From: Mycobacterium shimoidei
GTDB taxonomy: Bacteria; Actinomycetota; Actinomycetes; Mycobacteriales; Mycobacteriaceae
Assembly (NCBI GenBank): GCA_002101905.1
Contig: LQPU01000037.1
Span: 62,001-126,000 of the forward strand
DNA: 64,000 nt
Reading direction: 5' to 3'
Shown: piece by piece, positions 1-8,416 of the stretch
Layout: the number at the start of each line of letters is the position of its first letter
How positions within the stretch are numbered: position 1 is the first letter of the stretch
Notes under the pieces: generated by a model
Seen by the model: only the letters and a program-made list of their open reading frames with translations
The model's database searches: none
What the model was told of the DNA's origin: nothing
Program-made: the position numbers and the translations under genes

Positions 1-191
1 CCGGTGCAGAACGCGCGCCCGGCTCCGGTCACGATGAGAAGCCAAATGCGGTCGTCGTTCTCGGCTTCGGCGTAGGCAGCACGCAATTCGGTGATCATGT
101 GCGGGCTCAGCGCGTTGAGGGCATCCGGACGATTCAACGTGATGGTGGCCTTATGGCCGTCGACTTCATATTTGATGGTGTCGTACGACAT
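1..191 (-). CDS. Enoyl-CoA hydratase/isomerase, N-terminal part (cut by window edge)
   Basis: The first 63 codons of a crotonase-fold protein are visible. The start reads MSYDTIKYEVDGHKATITLN, with the family signature LNRPDALNAL near residues 19-28 and the substrate-pocket motif GAGRAFCTG just before the edge. A GAAGGG ribosome site lies 6 nt before the ATG. The gene follows the leftward hydratase at 218-1039 by 26 nt, so the two are probably one transcript. Family members hydrate trans-2-enoyl-CoA or isomerise related CoA esters in the cytoplasm. The substrate cannot be told, and the C-terminal half is outside the window. Confidence 0.85.
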   Translation of the reverse strand, partial: MSYDTIKYEVDGHKATITLNRPDALNALSPHMITELRAAYAEAENDDRIWLLIVTGAGRAFCT

Positions 192-217
192 GGTCTTCCC
201 TTCGCCTGGGCGCGTCG

Positions 218-1039
218 TCACCGGCCGCGGAACTGCGGCGGACGCCGCTCCCGAAATGCGTCAAGTCCTTCTTTGAAATCAGCAGTGCGGCAAGCCAGCT
301 CGACGTTGTAGAGCTCTTGAGTCATCGCCTGGCCCAGTGCCGCGTGCAGGCTGTAGTTGATGGCCTGTTTGGCCAGGCCGATCGCAACCGTGGGCCCGGA
401 GGCCAGCTGTGTCAACAGTTGCTCGGATGCCTCGTCGAGGTCAGTCGAAGCGACGGCCTGGTGGATCAGACCCCATTCGGCTGCCTGCGATCCGCCGATT
501 TTCTCACCCAGCAACAGCATCTGTTTGGCACGCGTCAGCCCGACCAGTCGGGGCAGCAGCCAGGTGGAGCCCGAATCCGGGCTGAAGCCCCGGGTGAGGA
601 ATGGTTCCCAGAACACCGCGTCGCAGGCGGCCACCGTGAAATCGGCAGCCAACGAAAGATTGCACCCCAGGCCGACGGCCCAGCCCTGCACGGTGCACAC
701 CACCGGCAACTGGATGCTGTGAATCAGTTCGACCGCCCGGTGGGCGGTATGGGGGAGGCGCCGAACAATGTCGCCGGTGCGCGGCCGCGGTCGGGTGCTG
801 TCGTTGGTCGTGATCCAGTCAGCGCCCGCGCAGAAGTTGCCTCCCGATCCTCGGATATGGATGGCGCGCAACGAATCATCGGTTGCGGCAGCGGTCAAAG
901 CGCTGACGAACATGTCGATCATGGGTTGATTGAGCGAGTTGCGCCGAGACGGGCGGTCCAGCGTGAGCCGCAAAACCGCGCCGTCCCGGCGCACCTCAAT
1001 CGAACCGTCGTCGGCACCGGGATCGAGCTGCTGACTCAC
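218..1039 (-). CDS. Enoyl-CoA hydratase/isomerase family protein
   Basis: A 273-residue crotonase, normal length for the family. It shows LTLDRPSRRNSLNQPM near residues 29-44, the acyl-CoA pocket motif GGNFCAGADW near 66-75, and the oxyanion-hole segment GWAVGLGCNLSLAADF near 119-134. It begins with GTG after a weak GGCGGA site. It is divergent from the thioesterase gene at 1162. A copy of the locus palindrome (1065-1083) sits 26 nt upstream, so it is probably under the same repressor as the genes to its right. Specific substrate unknown; hydratase is the default activity but some members are isomerases or hydrolases. Confidence 0.88.
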   Translation of the reverse strand: MSQQLDPGADDGSIEVRRDGAVLRLTLDRPSRRNSLNQPMIDMFVSALTAAATDDSLRAIHIRGSGGNFCAGADWITTNDSTRPRPRTGDIVRRLPHTAHRAVELIHSIQLPVVCTVQGWAVGLGCNLSLAADFTVAACDAVFWEPFLTRGFSPDSGSTWLLPRLVGLTRAKQMLLLGEKIGGSQAAEWGLIHQAVASTDLDEASEQLLTQLASGPTVAIGLAKQAINYSLHAALGQAMTQELYNVELACRTADFKEGLDAFRERRPPQFRGR

Positions 1040-1064
1040 CGTTGAATCCGCCCTTTCCCGCCGC

Positions 1065-1083
1065 TACGGTTACCCATACAGTA
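1065..1083. promoter_or_regulatory. Operator copy O1 (8-3-8 palindrome)
   Basis: TACGGTTA-CCC-ATACAGTA matches the locus consensus TACTGTAA-N3-TTACAGTA at 6/8 and 7/8 arm positions. It lies between the divergent genes starting at 1039 and 1162. A TATAAC box at 1106-1111 could be the -10 of the rightward promoter. Confidence 0.55.
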
Positions 1084-1161
1084 GGCAATACGATTTCTAA
1101 CCCTGTATAACTTAGCAAGGAAAGCCTGGCGGCGGAACAGCCGCTTCGGGAAAGAGGACAG

Positions 1162-1830
1162 ATGGCCGACGGCAGCGGACCGCAGCCAACCCGGTTTGGC
1201 GAGCAGCCGCTCGCTCAGACCGCCGCCGCAGCCGCCGCCATCCGCCGCCTGAGCTCACTGCTGCTGGCATTGGAGCACCCGCACCCGGTGGTGGACGCGA
1301 TGCTCGCGCAATGCGCCGAATGGGAACGCCAGCTGACGCTGGCGGCCCCCGCCGACTATGCCCCGCGAATCGGCTCTGATGACGATGGCAACCGGCGCGT
1401 GTACCTCGACCACGCCACGGACATCGGCGCTTTCAACCCCTGCTTTCCCGAATACCGCTTCGATGACCTCGGTGCTGAGAATGCATCGGGACACGTCAAT
1501 TTCCCGTTGGTATACGAGGGGCCGCCCGGGCTGGTCCATGGCGGGTTTCTCGGCGTCTTCTTCGACTGCGTCATCCAACATCACAATTGCGTGATCGGCT
1601 TGTCCGGCAAGACCCGTTCGCTCAACGTGCGCTTTCGACGCCCGACACCCATCCTCACCGACTTGCGCTTCGAGATCGCCCGTGCACAGACCGATCGGGG
1701 CATCACCTCGACGGCGACGCTGCTGCTCGACGACGAGGTGCTGTGTATCGGCGAGGTCAATACGTTGGCGCTGCCGCCCGACAAGCTGGCCGGATATCAG
1801 TTCGGCAAGCGCCGAGCCGAGAAGCCCTGA
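1162..1830 (+). CDS. Hotdog-fold thioesterase (PaaI-like)
   Basis: A 222-residue protein. After an alanine-rich N-terminal helix, residues about 115-210 form one hotdog domain with the typical GLVHGGFLGVFFDCVIQ helix and the strand SLNVRFRRPTPI. PaaI-type thioesterases hydrolyse acyl-CoA and may relieve CoA trapping during catabolism. The ATG at 1162 follows an AGAGGA site. The gene is first of a three-gene operon with the GntR regulator (1 nt gap) and the hydratase at 2614, downstream of operator O1. The catalytic residue is not certain, so it could also be a non-enzymatic hotdog protein. Confidence 0.75.
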   Translation: MADGSGPQPTRFGEQPLAQTAAAAAAIRRLSSLLLALEHPHPVVDAMLAQCAEWERQLTLAAPADYAPRIGSDDDGNRRVYLDHATDIGAFNPCFPEYRFDDLGAENASGHVNFPLVYEGPPGLVHGGFLGVFFDCVIQHHNCVIGLSGKTRSLNVRFRRPTPILTDLRFEIARAQTDRGITSTATLLLDDEVLCIGEVNTLALPPDKLAGYQFGKRRAEKP

Positions 1831-1831
1831 C

Positions 1832-2617
1832 ATGGCACGTATCCGCCAACCTCGGGTTGCCGAGATCCTGGCATCGCGACTACGCGACGACATTTTGTCC
1901 GGGCGCTTGAAGGAAGGCGACGAACTGCCTTCTCAGGAAAGCTTGTTCGGTGAATTCGGTGTCAGTCCGCCGGCGCTGCGTGAGGCAATTCATCTGCTGG
2001 AGACCGACGGCCTGATCTCGGTGCGTCGTGGCAATGTCGGCGGAGCGATTGTCCAGGCACCGACGGCCGAACGGACAGCGCACATGATCAGCATGGTGTT
2101 GCAGGCCCGCGCGGCGACGCCGGCCGACGTCAGCGAGGCCTTATTGCACCTGGAACCGATCTGCGCTGGGATGTGCGCGGCTCGCGTGGATCGGATGACC
2201 GAGGTCGTGCCATATCTGCAGGCCGAAATCGACACACAGACAGCACAGTGCGACGATGTCGGACAGTACGTTCCGAATGCCCGCCGGTTTCACGAGGCCC
2301 TGGTCTCTCGGTGCGGCAACGAACCGATGATTTTGCTGATCGGCTCTTTGGAGTTGATCTGGTCGGCTCACGAATCGTCGGTATGGAGTGACGACGGCGA
2401 TCCGACGGCCATGGTGGACAAGACCAGACGTGCCGCACTGCGCGACCATCAGCGGCTGCTTGCCGCGATCCGCGACGGCAACGCCGCACGAGCGGTGCGG
2501 CTGGCGCAAGATCATCTCGCCGCCGCGCGTCGCAACACGCTCGCGTTTGGCAGCGACAAAACCATCGAGGCAAAACGGATGTCGGATGGTGTGCGCAGAA
2601 AGGACCCTGTCAGATGA
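1832..2617 (+). CDS. GntR-family transcriptional regulator (FadR subfamily)
   Basis: A 261-residue protein: winged helix at residues about 6-72 (VAEILASRLRDDILSGRL, then the recognition segment ESLFGEFGVSPPALREAI and wing VRRGNVGGA), then an all-helical FCD-type ligand domain with HEALVSRCGN and a C-terminal DHQRLLAAIRDGNAARA segment. FadR-type proteins usually bind acyl-CoA or small acids and release DNA. The ATG at 1832 directly follows the stop of the thioesterase. It ends in an ATGA overlap with the hydratase gene. Because operator O1 lies in front of its own operon, it is one of two candidates for the locus-wide regulator. Confidence 0.85.
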   Translation: MARIRQPRVAEILASRLRDDILSGRLKEGDELPSQESLFGEFGVSPPALREAIHLLETDGLISVRRGNVGGAIVQAPTAERTAHMISMVLQARAATPADVSEALLHLEPICAGMCAARVDRMTEVVPYLQAEIDTQTAQCDDVGQYVPNARRFHEALVSRCGNEPMILLIGSLELIWSAHESSVWSDDGDPTAMVDKTRRAALRDHQRLLAAIRDGNAARAVRLAQDHLAAARRNTLAFGSDKTIEAKRMSDGVRRKDPVR

Positions 2618-3492
2618 CAACCGCAGATGATCGTGTTCTCTTCGAGATCGATACCGAAAAGCGCATCGCCACCATCACGTTCAACAATCCGCAGCAACGC
2701 AACGCCTACGACGCGACAATGCGTGAGACCACCGCCCGATACCTGGATCGCGTCGCCGAAGACGACGACTTGACGGTAGTGCTACTGCGCGGCGCCGACG
2801 GGGTTTTCAGTACGGGCGTAGATATGAACAACGCCTACGGCTGGTACGGGGAGCGTGGCGAGTCGGCCGCCAAGAGCCGGCCCAGTCAGCGACGCCGACT
2901 AGCGGTGGACCGCAAGTCGTTCGGGTTTTATCACAATCTGATGGGCTTTCCGAAGGTCACCGTCGGGGAGATCAGTGGTTACGCGCTCGGCGGCGGATTC
3001 GAGATGGCTCTGATGACCGATATCTCGGTCATCGCCCGCAACACCAAGATCGGTATGCCGGCCACCCGTTTCTTGGGACCGGCGCTGGGCAGCCTGCACA
3101 TGTTCTTCCATCGGTTGGGCCCGGTGCTGGCGCGACGGCTGTTGCTGACCGGTGACATCATCGAGGCCGGTGCGGTCGAGCACCTGGGAATCTTCACCGA
3201 CACCTGCGATCCGGGCATGGTCGCCAGGCGCGCCCGGTACTGGGCGGAGAAAGCAGCCAAGATGCCGGCTGACGGCGTCGTCATCGCCAAGGAGGCGTTC
3301 CGGCTCGTCGAACAGAGCCAGGCCTATCAGGGTGAGGAAGTGGCAAGCTACCTATTCCACGCGTTCGGAACCAATCTGCAGTTCGCGCCCGGCGAGTTCA
3401 ACTTCGTCAAGACGCGCTCAGAACACGGAACCAAAGAGGCGTTTCGGCTGCGCGATGAATATTTCAACGTGCCCGAGCCAGAGGAACCGTAG
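2614..3492 (+). CDS. Enoyl-CoA hydratase/isomerase family protein
   Basis: A 292-residue crotonase-fold protein. Residues about 19-30 read TITFNNPQQRNA. The pocket motif is GVFSTGVDMNNAYGWYG (about 67-83), where the usual alanine after Phe is replaced, and the oxyanion segment is SGYALGGGFEMALMTDIS (about 121-138). An insertion rich in basic residues follows the pocket motif. The start overlaps the GntR stop by ATGA, so translation is coupled. It ends 1 nt before the convergent TetR gene. The atypical pocket suggests a substrate other than plain fatty acyl-CoA, but that is inference. Confidence 0.83.
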   Translation: MTTADDRVLFEIDTEKRIATITFNNPQQRNAYDATMRETTARYLDRVAEDDDLTVVLLRGADGVFSTGVDMNNAYGWYGERGESAAKSRPSQRRRLAVDRKSFGFYHNLMGFPKVTVGEISGYALGGGFEMALMTDISVIARNTKIGMPATRFLGPALGSLHMFFHRLGPVLARRLLLTGDIIEAGAVEHLGIFTDTCDPGMVARRARYWAEKAAKMPADGVVIAKEAFRLVEQSQAYQGEEVASYLFHAFGTNLQFAPGEFNFVKTRSEHGTKEAFRLRDEYFNVPEPEEP

Positions 3493-3493
3493 C

Positions 3494-4255
3494 TCAGCGT
3501 GATGCTTTGGTTCGTCCCGGCTTAGCTGACTTGCGTTGCTTGCCAGTCGCTTTCGACCTCCGCTCGATCAGCCGGGCAGCATGGTCGAGAATGCAGTCGA
3601 GGCCGTATTCGAAGTTGTTGTCGTCGGCGGCACCGATGTGGTACCCCTTTGCGGTCATCTGGGCGAGCAGCGGCGTTGATTCGGAATCGATGACCATGGC
3701 GTCCTCGATGGTGCGAGCGCCGTTGTCGGTCGCCTTGTTCTTTTCCTGCAGCCGATGCAGCACCACCGAACCGCGCACGTGGACTGAGACCGCGGAGTAG
3801 GTGTCAAAGGCTTCCTCGGGTGACAGTCCCGCCTCGACCAGACCCGCGATCGCCTTCTCGATCTCCTGAACCCCCAGACGGGCCGCCCGCGGCGAAAGCG
3901 CCGCCCGAATCAGAATCAGGTCGCACAAAATCGGGTTGCCCATAAATGTCTTACGCATTGAACGCGCGTGGTTGCGCAGTGTTTCCCGCCAATCGCTGGC
4001 TTCGACATACGGTGTGTCGAACACGTACTTGCGCAGCGCGCGGTCGGTCATCGCGTTGAGCAGATCGTCCTTCTTGCGGAAGTACCAGTAGATGCTGGTG
4101 ACTCCGACGCCGAGGTGTTTGCCCAGCAGCGGCATGCTCAGGTTGTCGATGGAGACCTGTTCGGCGAGTTCGAACGCACCGTTGATGATGTCGTCGGGGT
4201 TGATGGACCCGCGTTCGCGCCGCTGACGCTTTTCCGCGGTCGCCTGTTTCGCCAC
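3494..4255 (-). CDS. TetR-family transcriptional regulator, candidate repressor of the locus
   Basis: The GTG at 4255 is chosen because a GGAGG site stands 8 nt before it; an ATG at 4270 in the same frame has no such site. The 253-residue product has a TetR DNA-binding domain at about residues 20-75 (INPDDIINGAFELAE, then LGKHLGVGVTSIYWYFRKKDDLL). A larger helical ligand domain and a basic tail of Lys/Arg residues follow. It is divergent from the SDR gene at 4367, and operator O2 lies in the shared gap, the classic layout for a self-regulating TetR repressor. The ligand is unknown; an acyl-CoA intermediate is plausible because the surrounding genes are CoA-linked. Confidence 0.85.
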   Translation of the reverse strand: MAKQATAEKRQRRERGSINPDDIINGAFELAEQVSIDNLSMPLLGKHLGVGVTSIYWYFRKKDDLLNAMTDRALRKYVFDTPYVEASDWRETLRNHARSMRKTFMGNPILCDLILIRAALSPRAARLGVQEIEKAIAGLVEAGLSPEEAFDTYSAVSVHVRGSVVLHRLQEKNKATDNGARTIEDAMVIDSESTPLLAQMTAKGYHIGAADDNNFEYGLDCILDHAARLIERRSKATGKQRKSAKPGRTKASR

Positions 4256-4331
4256 TACGGGCACCTCCATCGGGAAATCTGGCGGGCCTACTGAACGGCA
4301 CCATTGCAGCTGTGTCGCCGTTACGATCTAC

Positions 4332-4350
4332 TACTGTAATACCTATCGTA
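4332..4350. promoter_or_regulatory. Operator copy O2 (8-3-8 palindrome)
   Basis: TACTGTAA-TAC-CTATCGTA: the left arm is a perfect copy of the consensus and the right arm matches 5/8. It lies 17 nt before the SDR start and 77 nt before the TetR start, so it could repress both. Confidence 0.6.
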
Positions 4351-4366
4351 GGGGTTTTGATATTTC

Positions 4367-5164
4367 ATGGACCTTGGGCTGAGAAACGCCACCGCGGCCG
4401 TCGTCGGCGGCGGGCGCGGCATGGGGTTGGCCACGGCGCGGTGCCTGGCCGACGACGGCGCCCGAGTGGCGATCATCGGCCGGTCTCGACCAGATCTTGA
4501 CCGCGCGGCAGCGGACTTGGCCAACCGGGGCAGCCCCGATGCCGTCGGATTGGTGGCCGATGTCACCGACGCCGACGCGGTCGACGCCGCGTTCGCCGAC
4601 CTCGCCCAGCGCTGGGACGGCGAACTCAACATACTCATCAACGCGGTCGGGCCGACGGTGCAGGGTGACTTCGAGTCACTCACCGACGAGCAGTGGCGCC
4701 AAGCCGTCGACGAGGGCGCGATGGGAATGGTGCACTGCGTGCGGTCGGCTCTTCCGTTGTTACGCAAGGCGCAGTGGGCACGAATCGTGAACTTCTCGGC
4801 GCACTCGACACAGCGGCAAAGTGTGATCCTGCCCGCATACACGGCGGCCAAGGCGATGGTGACGAGTATCTCCAAGAACCTGTCGTTGCTTTTGGCCAAA
4901 GACGAGATCCTGGTCAACGTGGTCTCTCCGGGCAGCATCGCTTCGGAGTCACTGGTGGGCTGGGCGAAATCGGTCGGTGTTGACGGGGACAACCCGTATG
5001 AGCTGATGAAAGCGATCGACAAACATTTCGGTCACCCGGCGCATCTGCCGCGAGCCGGACTGCCGGACGAAATCGGGCCGGTCGTCGCATTTTTGGCGTC
5101 ACGGCGCAACTCGTACATGACCGGGGCGAACATCAACGTCGACGGAGGCTCGGACTTCACGTAA
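4367..5164 (+). CDS. Short-chain dehydrogenase/reductase
   Basis: A 265-residue classical SDR. The cofactor loop is VVGGGRGMGLATA near residues 12-24 (the first Thr of the usual TGxxxGxG is replaced by Val-Gly). NAVG stands in the NNAG position, the catalytic Ser is in NFSAHS, and the YxxxK pair is in PAYTAAKAM near 158-166. Such enzymes oxidise or reduce alcohols, ketones or 3-hydroxyacyl-CoA with NAD(P). No strong ribosome site precedes the ATG. It is the first gene after operator O2 and is followed after 27 nt by the DapA-like gene. Substrate not known. Confidence 0.85.
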   Translation: MDLGLRNATAAVVGGGRGMGLATARCLADDGARVAIIGRSRPDLDRAAADLANRGSPDAVGLVADVTDADAVDAAFADLAQRWDGELNILINAVGPTVQGDFESLTDEQWRQAVDEGAMGMVHCVRSALPLLRKAQWARIVNFSAHSTQRQSVILPAYTAAKAMVTSISKNLSLLLAKDEILVNVVSPGSIASESLVGWAKSVGVDGDNPYELMKAIDKHFGHPAHLPRAGLPDEIGPVVAFLASRRNSYMTGANINVDGGSDFT

Positions 5165-5191
5165 TACGGCCGGCGGCGAAAGGAGCGCACG

Positions 5192-6199
5192 ATGGCAACG
5201 GCTCGTGAGGCCCGTTCGTGGGCGCGCAGCGCGTTACGGGGAATCGGCGACTCGCTGTACACACCGTTTTGCGGAGCCGACGGTGACGACATCGACTGGG
5301 ATGCCTATCGGGCCTTGGTGCGCTATTGCGTCGGCGATCTCAGGCACCCGATGTTGTGGTGCACCAGCGGCCTGGCCGAGTTCTGGTCGTTGACGCTGGA
5401 CGAACGCAAGCGGTTGCTGGAGGTGGCGATCGAGGAGGGGCGCGTCGCCAATCCTGACGTAGTCGTGCAGGCCTGCACCGCGGCGATGTCGGCCAAGGAT
5501 TGCCTGGATCTGACGCTGCACGCCCAGCAGGTCGGCGCCGACATCGCCTATATCCAGACGCCGATGATGGAGTTGCACGGCGGCGAGGGTGCGCTGCGAT
5601 TCTTCAGATATGTTGCGGATCGCACCGATATCGCGCTCGGCATGTTCAATTCACCATCGTCGGGCTATGTGCTCAGTCCGGCCGAAAGCGCACGCATCTA
5701 CGACGAGGTTCCCGCGGTCTGTGCGACCAAGGAGGGTGCCTTCCGGCCGGCGGCAAGCCGATTGCTGCACGAACTGGCACCTGACTTGGTGCTGTGGGAA
5801 TGCGACAAAACGGTGTACCGGGCCGGCTGGCTGCGCGACGGAATCGTCTGCCCGGCCCAGCTGGGCACCGCCGGCTACCTGTTCGAGACACCGCAACGGC
5901 GCCTGCTCTCCGAGTACTGGGATCTGATCGTCAACGACCAACTCGTCGAGGCGATGGACTACGCCCGGGAATCAGGCCTGGACCAGTTCGACATCGACCT
6001 CGGCTCATGGTTCACCTGCTATCCGGGACGGTCCGACTACTTCACCCACTGGGGCGGTGCATTCAAGTACGCCGCATCGCTGCTGGGCCTGCCGATCGGG
6101 GGCTATCCATATTCCCGGCCGCCGCAAGCCGAGCTGCCGCCGGAGGCCAAGGCGCAGATCGAAAAAGCCTACCGGCGGCTGGGATTGGTCAAGGCGTGA
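5192..6199 (+). CDS. DapA/N-acetylneuraminate lyase superfamily protein with altered active site
   Basis: A 335-residue TIM-barrel protein of the dihydrodipicolinate synthase family, a little longer than DapA (about 290). The Schiff-base lysine is K180 in VCATKEG, and TSG near residues 58-60 corresponds to the TTG substrate loop. The tyrosine that usually precedes Asn in the YN-x-P motif is replaced by Phe152 (MFNSPSSG). The family makes or breaks C-C bonds with pyruvate-like or aldehyde substrates. Its place in a catabolic operon with an SDR argues for a lyase or hydratase-aldolase rather than lysine synthesis. AAAGGAG stands 6 nt before the ATG. Confidence 0.78.
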   Translation: MATAREARSWARSALRGIGDSLYTPFCGADGDDIDWDAYRALVRYCVGDLRHPMLWCTSGLAEFWSLTLDERKRLLEVAIEEGRVANPDVVVQACTAAMSAKDCLDLTLHAQQVGADIAYIQTPMMELHGGEGALRFFRYVADRTDIALGMFNSPSSGYVLSPAESARIYDEVPAVCATKEGAFRPAASRLLHELAPDLVLWECDKTVYRAGWLRDGIVCPAQLGTAGYLFETPQRRLLSEYWDLIVNDQLVEAMDYARESGLDQFDIDLGSWFTCYPGRSDYFTHWGGAFKYAASLLGLPIGGYPYSRPPQAELPPEAKAQIEKAYRRLGLVKA

Positions 6200-6275
6200 G
6201 CCGGGTCGATCTTGACCGGTGGTCGGCCCTTGGAGGGGTTCGGCGATGCGTCGGCCGCACCTTGCGAGACCTTGC

Positions 6276-6294
6276 TACCGAAAGGTATACAGTA
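6276..6294. promoter_or_regulatory. Operator copy O3 (8-3-8 palindrome)
   Basis: TACCGAAA-GGT-ATACAGTA matches the consensus at 6/8 and 7/8 positions. It is in the 167-nt gap before the six-gene operon that starts at 6367. Confidence 0.55.
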
Positions 6295-6366
6295 TGAGTA
6301 ATAGCTTCCGCCGGATGGCCGCGATCGGCCACCCAGAAACGCGCCACTGGCTGACAGGAGCGTCAT

Positions 6367-7215
6367 GTGAGCACCGCTGAAGGTGTCGCCACGGGCGAAG
6401 CGGTGCTGTACGAGACCACTCCGACCGGCGTGGCGGTCCTGACGCTCAACCGGCCGGATCGCCTCAACACCTGGGGCGGTGACATCGCCACGGCCTACTA
6501 CTCCAGCCTGGACCGCGCCGAAGCGGACCCCGCCGTTCGGGTGATCGTGCTGACCGGCCGCGGCAAGGCGTTCTGTGCCGGCGCCAACCTCGGGTCGACC
6601 GCGTCGGTCAGCGAGTCATTGGCCAAGCCTGACCAACCGAATCTCAACGAGCTGGTCGGGGAGCGACAGCCGTATCACCTGACCATGTTGAGCAAACCGG
6701 TGATCGCCGCTGTCAACGGCTCGTGCGCCGGCATCGGTCTTACCCAGGCGTTGATGTGCGATATCCGATTCGCTGCTGCCGGAGCCAAATTCGCGGCATC
6801 GTTCGCGCGCCGTGGTCTCATCGCCGAATACGGTGTCTCTTGGATACTTCCGCGATTGACCGGCTGGGCGGTGGCGCTCGACCTGCTGCTGAGCGGCCGG
6901 ACCTTTCTGGCGGAAGAGGCGGCCGAGCTCGGACTGGTCAAGGAAGTCGTCGCAGCCGACCGGCTGATGGACCGGGTGATGGAATACGCCGAGGACATCG
7001 CCCGCAACTGTTCGCCGGCTTCGATGGCCGTGATCAAGAGGCAGGCCTACGGTGACGCCATGCGCGACGTCGCACAGTCCAGTGCGCAGGCCGAAATCCT
7101 GTTGCAGGAGTCGCTGCAGCGTCCCGACGTCATCGAAGGGATCACCAGCTTCCTGGAGAAGCGAGCGCCCAGCTTTCCAGGTCTGAGCAGCCCCGATACC
7201 GAAGGATCATCATGA
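6367..7215 (+). CDS. Enoyl-CoA hydratase/isomerase family protein
   Basis: A 282-residue crotonase starting with GTG; AGGAG lies 6 nt upstream, and the overlapping ATG at 6365 is followed at once by a stop. Motifs: LTLNRPDRLNTW near residues 25-36, GRGKAFCAGANLG near 64-76, and NGSCAGIGLTQALMCDIRFA near 117-136. It is the first gene of an operon running to 13133 and overlaps the next gene by ATGA. Probable role: hydration of an enoyl-CoA made by the acyl-CoA dehydrogenases encoded at the end of the same operon. Substrate unknown. Confidence 0.88.
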   Translation: MSTAEGVATGEAVLYETTPTGVAVLTLNRPDRLNTWGGDIATAYYSSLDRAEADPAVRVIVLTGRGKAFCAGANLGSTASVSESLAKPDQPNLNELVGERQPYHLTMLSKPVIAAVNGSCAGIGLTQALMCDIRFAAAGAKFAASFARRGLIAEYGVSWILPRLTGWAVALDLLLSGRTFLAEEAAELGLVKEVVAADRLMDRVMEYAEDIARNCSPASMAVIKRQAYGDAMRDVAQSSAQAEILLQESLQRPDVIEGITSFLEKRAPSFPGLSSPDTEGSS

Positions 7216-8414
7216 CCAATTTGGGTTATCAGGCGATCGACGTCGACAACCATTACTACGAACCGCTGGATGCCTTCACCCGGCACTTGGACAAGAAGTT
7301 CAAGCGGCGCGGCGTACAGATGCTCAGCGATGGCAAGCGCACCTGGGCCGTGATCGGCGACCGAGTCAACCACTTCATCCCGAATCCCACCTTCGATCCG
7401 ATCATCGTGCCGGGCTGCCTGGATTTGTTGTTCCGCGGCGAGATTCCCGCCGGCGTCGACCCGGCGTCGCTGATGAAGGTCGAACGCCTCGCCGAGCACC
7501 CCGAGTACCAGAACCGGGATGCGAGGGTGCAGGTGATGGATACCCAGGGCATCGAGACGGTGTTCATGTTGCCCACATTCGCGTGCGGCGTCGAGGAGGC
7601 CCTCAAGGACGACATCGAGGCCACGATGGCGTCACTGCATGCGTTCAACCTTTGGCTGGATGAGGATTGGGGCTTCGACCGACCCGATCACCGAATCATC
7701 GCAGCTCCGATTATCTCGTTGGCCGATCCGGTCAAGGCGCTCGAAGAAGTCGAGTTCGTGTTGGCACGTGGCGCGAAGCTGGTGTTGGTGCGGCCGGCGC
7801 CGGTACCCGGGCGCATCAAGGCGCGATCACTGGGCGATCCCAGCCATGATCCAGTGTGGGCCCGGCTGGCCGAGGCGGGCGTACCGGTGGGATTTCACCT
7901 GAGCGACAGCGGATATCTGCACATCGCGGCGATGTGGGGCGGCAAGTCGACTTTCGAGGGGTTTGGCGCCAAGGATCCGTTGGACCAGGTGCTGCTCGAC
8001 GACCGCGCAATCCACGACACGATGGCCTCGATGATTGTGCATGGTGTGTTCACCCGGCACCCGAAATTGCGGGTGGTCAGCATCGAAAACGGTTCTTACT
8101 TCGTTTACCGGTTGATCAAGCGTTTGAAAAAGGCAGCCAACAACCAGCCGCAGTATTTCCCCGAAGACCCGGTCGAGCAGCTGCGTAACAACGTGTGGAT
8201 TGCGCCCTATTACGAGGACGACCTGTCTGCCCTCGCCGAGGTGATGGGCGTGGACAAGATTCTGTTCGGATCCGACTGGCCGCACGGAGAGGGCCTCGAG
8301 TCGCCGCTGTCGTTCACCGAAGAGCTTGATGGATTCAGCGACACCGATGTTCGAAAGATCATGCGTGACAACGCATTGGACCTGCTTGGCGTCAAGGTTG
8401 GCTCGGCGGCCTGA
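7212..8414 (+). CDS. Amidohydrolase family 2 protein (metal-dependent)
   Basis: A 400-residue TIM-barrel hydrolase/decarboxylase. The N-terminal metal motif reads DVDNHYYEP (about residues 8-16), a His lies in VGFHLSDSGY and the late Asp in FGSDWPHGEG. This pattern is shared by the amidohydrolase_2 family (ACMSD, 5-carboxyvanillate decarboxylase and relatives), which decarboxylates or hydrolyses ring acids. The paralogous amidohydrolase two genes downstream suggests paired or sequential reactions. The start overlaps the hydratase stop. Whether the reaction is decarboxylation or C-C hydrolysis cannot be decided. Confidence 0.83.
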   Translation: MTNLGYQAIDVDNHYYEPLDAFTRHLDKKFKRRGVQMLSDGKRTWAVIGDRVNHFIPNPTFDPIIVPGCLDLLFRGEIPAGVDPASLMKVERLAEHPEYQNRDARVQVMDTQGIETVFMLPTFACGVEEALKDDIEATMASLHAFNLWLDEDWGFDRPDHRIIAAPIISLADPVKALEEVEFVLARGAKLVLVRPAPVPGRIKARSLGDPSHDPVWARLAEAGVPVGFHLSDSGYLHIAAMWGGKSTFEGFGAKDPLDQVLLDDRAIHDTMASMIVHGVFTRHPKLRVVSIENGSYFVYRLIKRLKKAANNQPQYFPEDPVEQLRNNVWIAPYYEDDLSALAEVMGVDKILFGSDWPHGEGLESPLSFTEELDGFSDTDVRKIMRDNALDLLGVKVGSAA

Positions 8415-8416
8415 CC

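Noticed and set aside
317..1045. Long plus-strand open frame antisense to the hydratase at 218-1039
   Set aside because: Typical high-GC mirror frame; crotonase motifs are on the minus strand.
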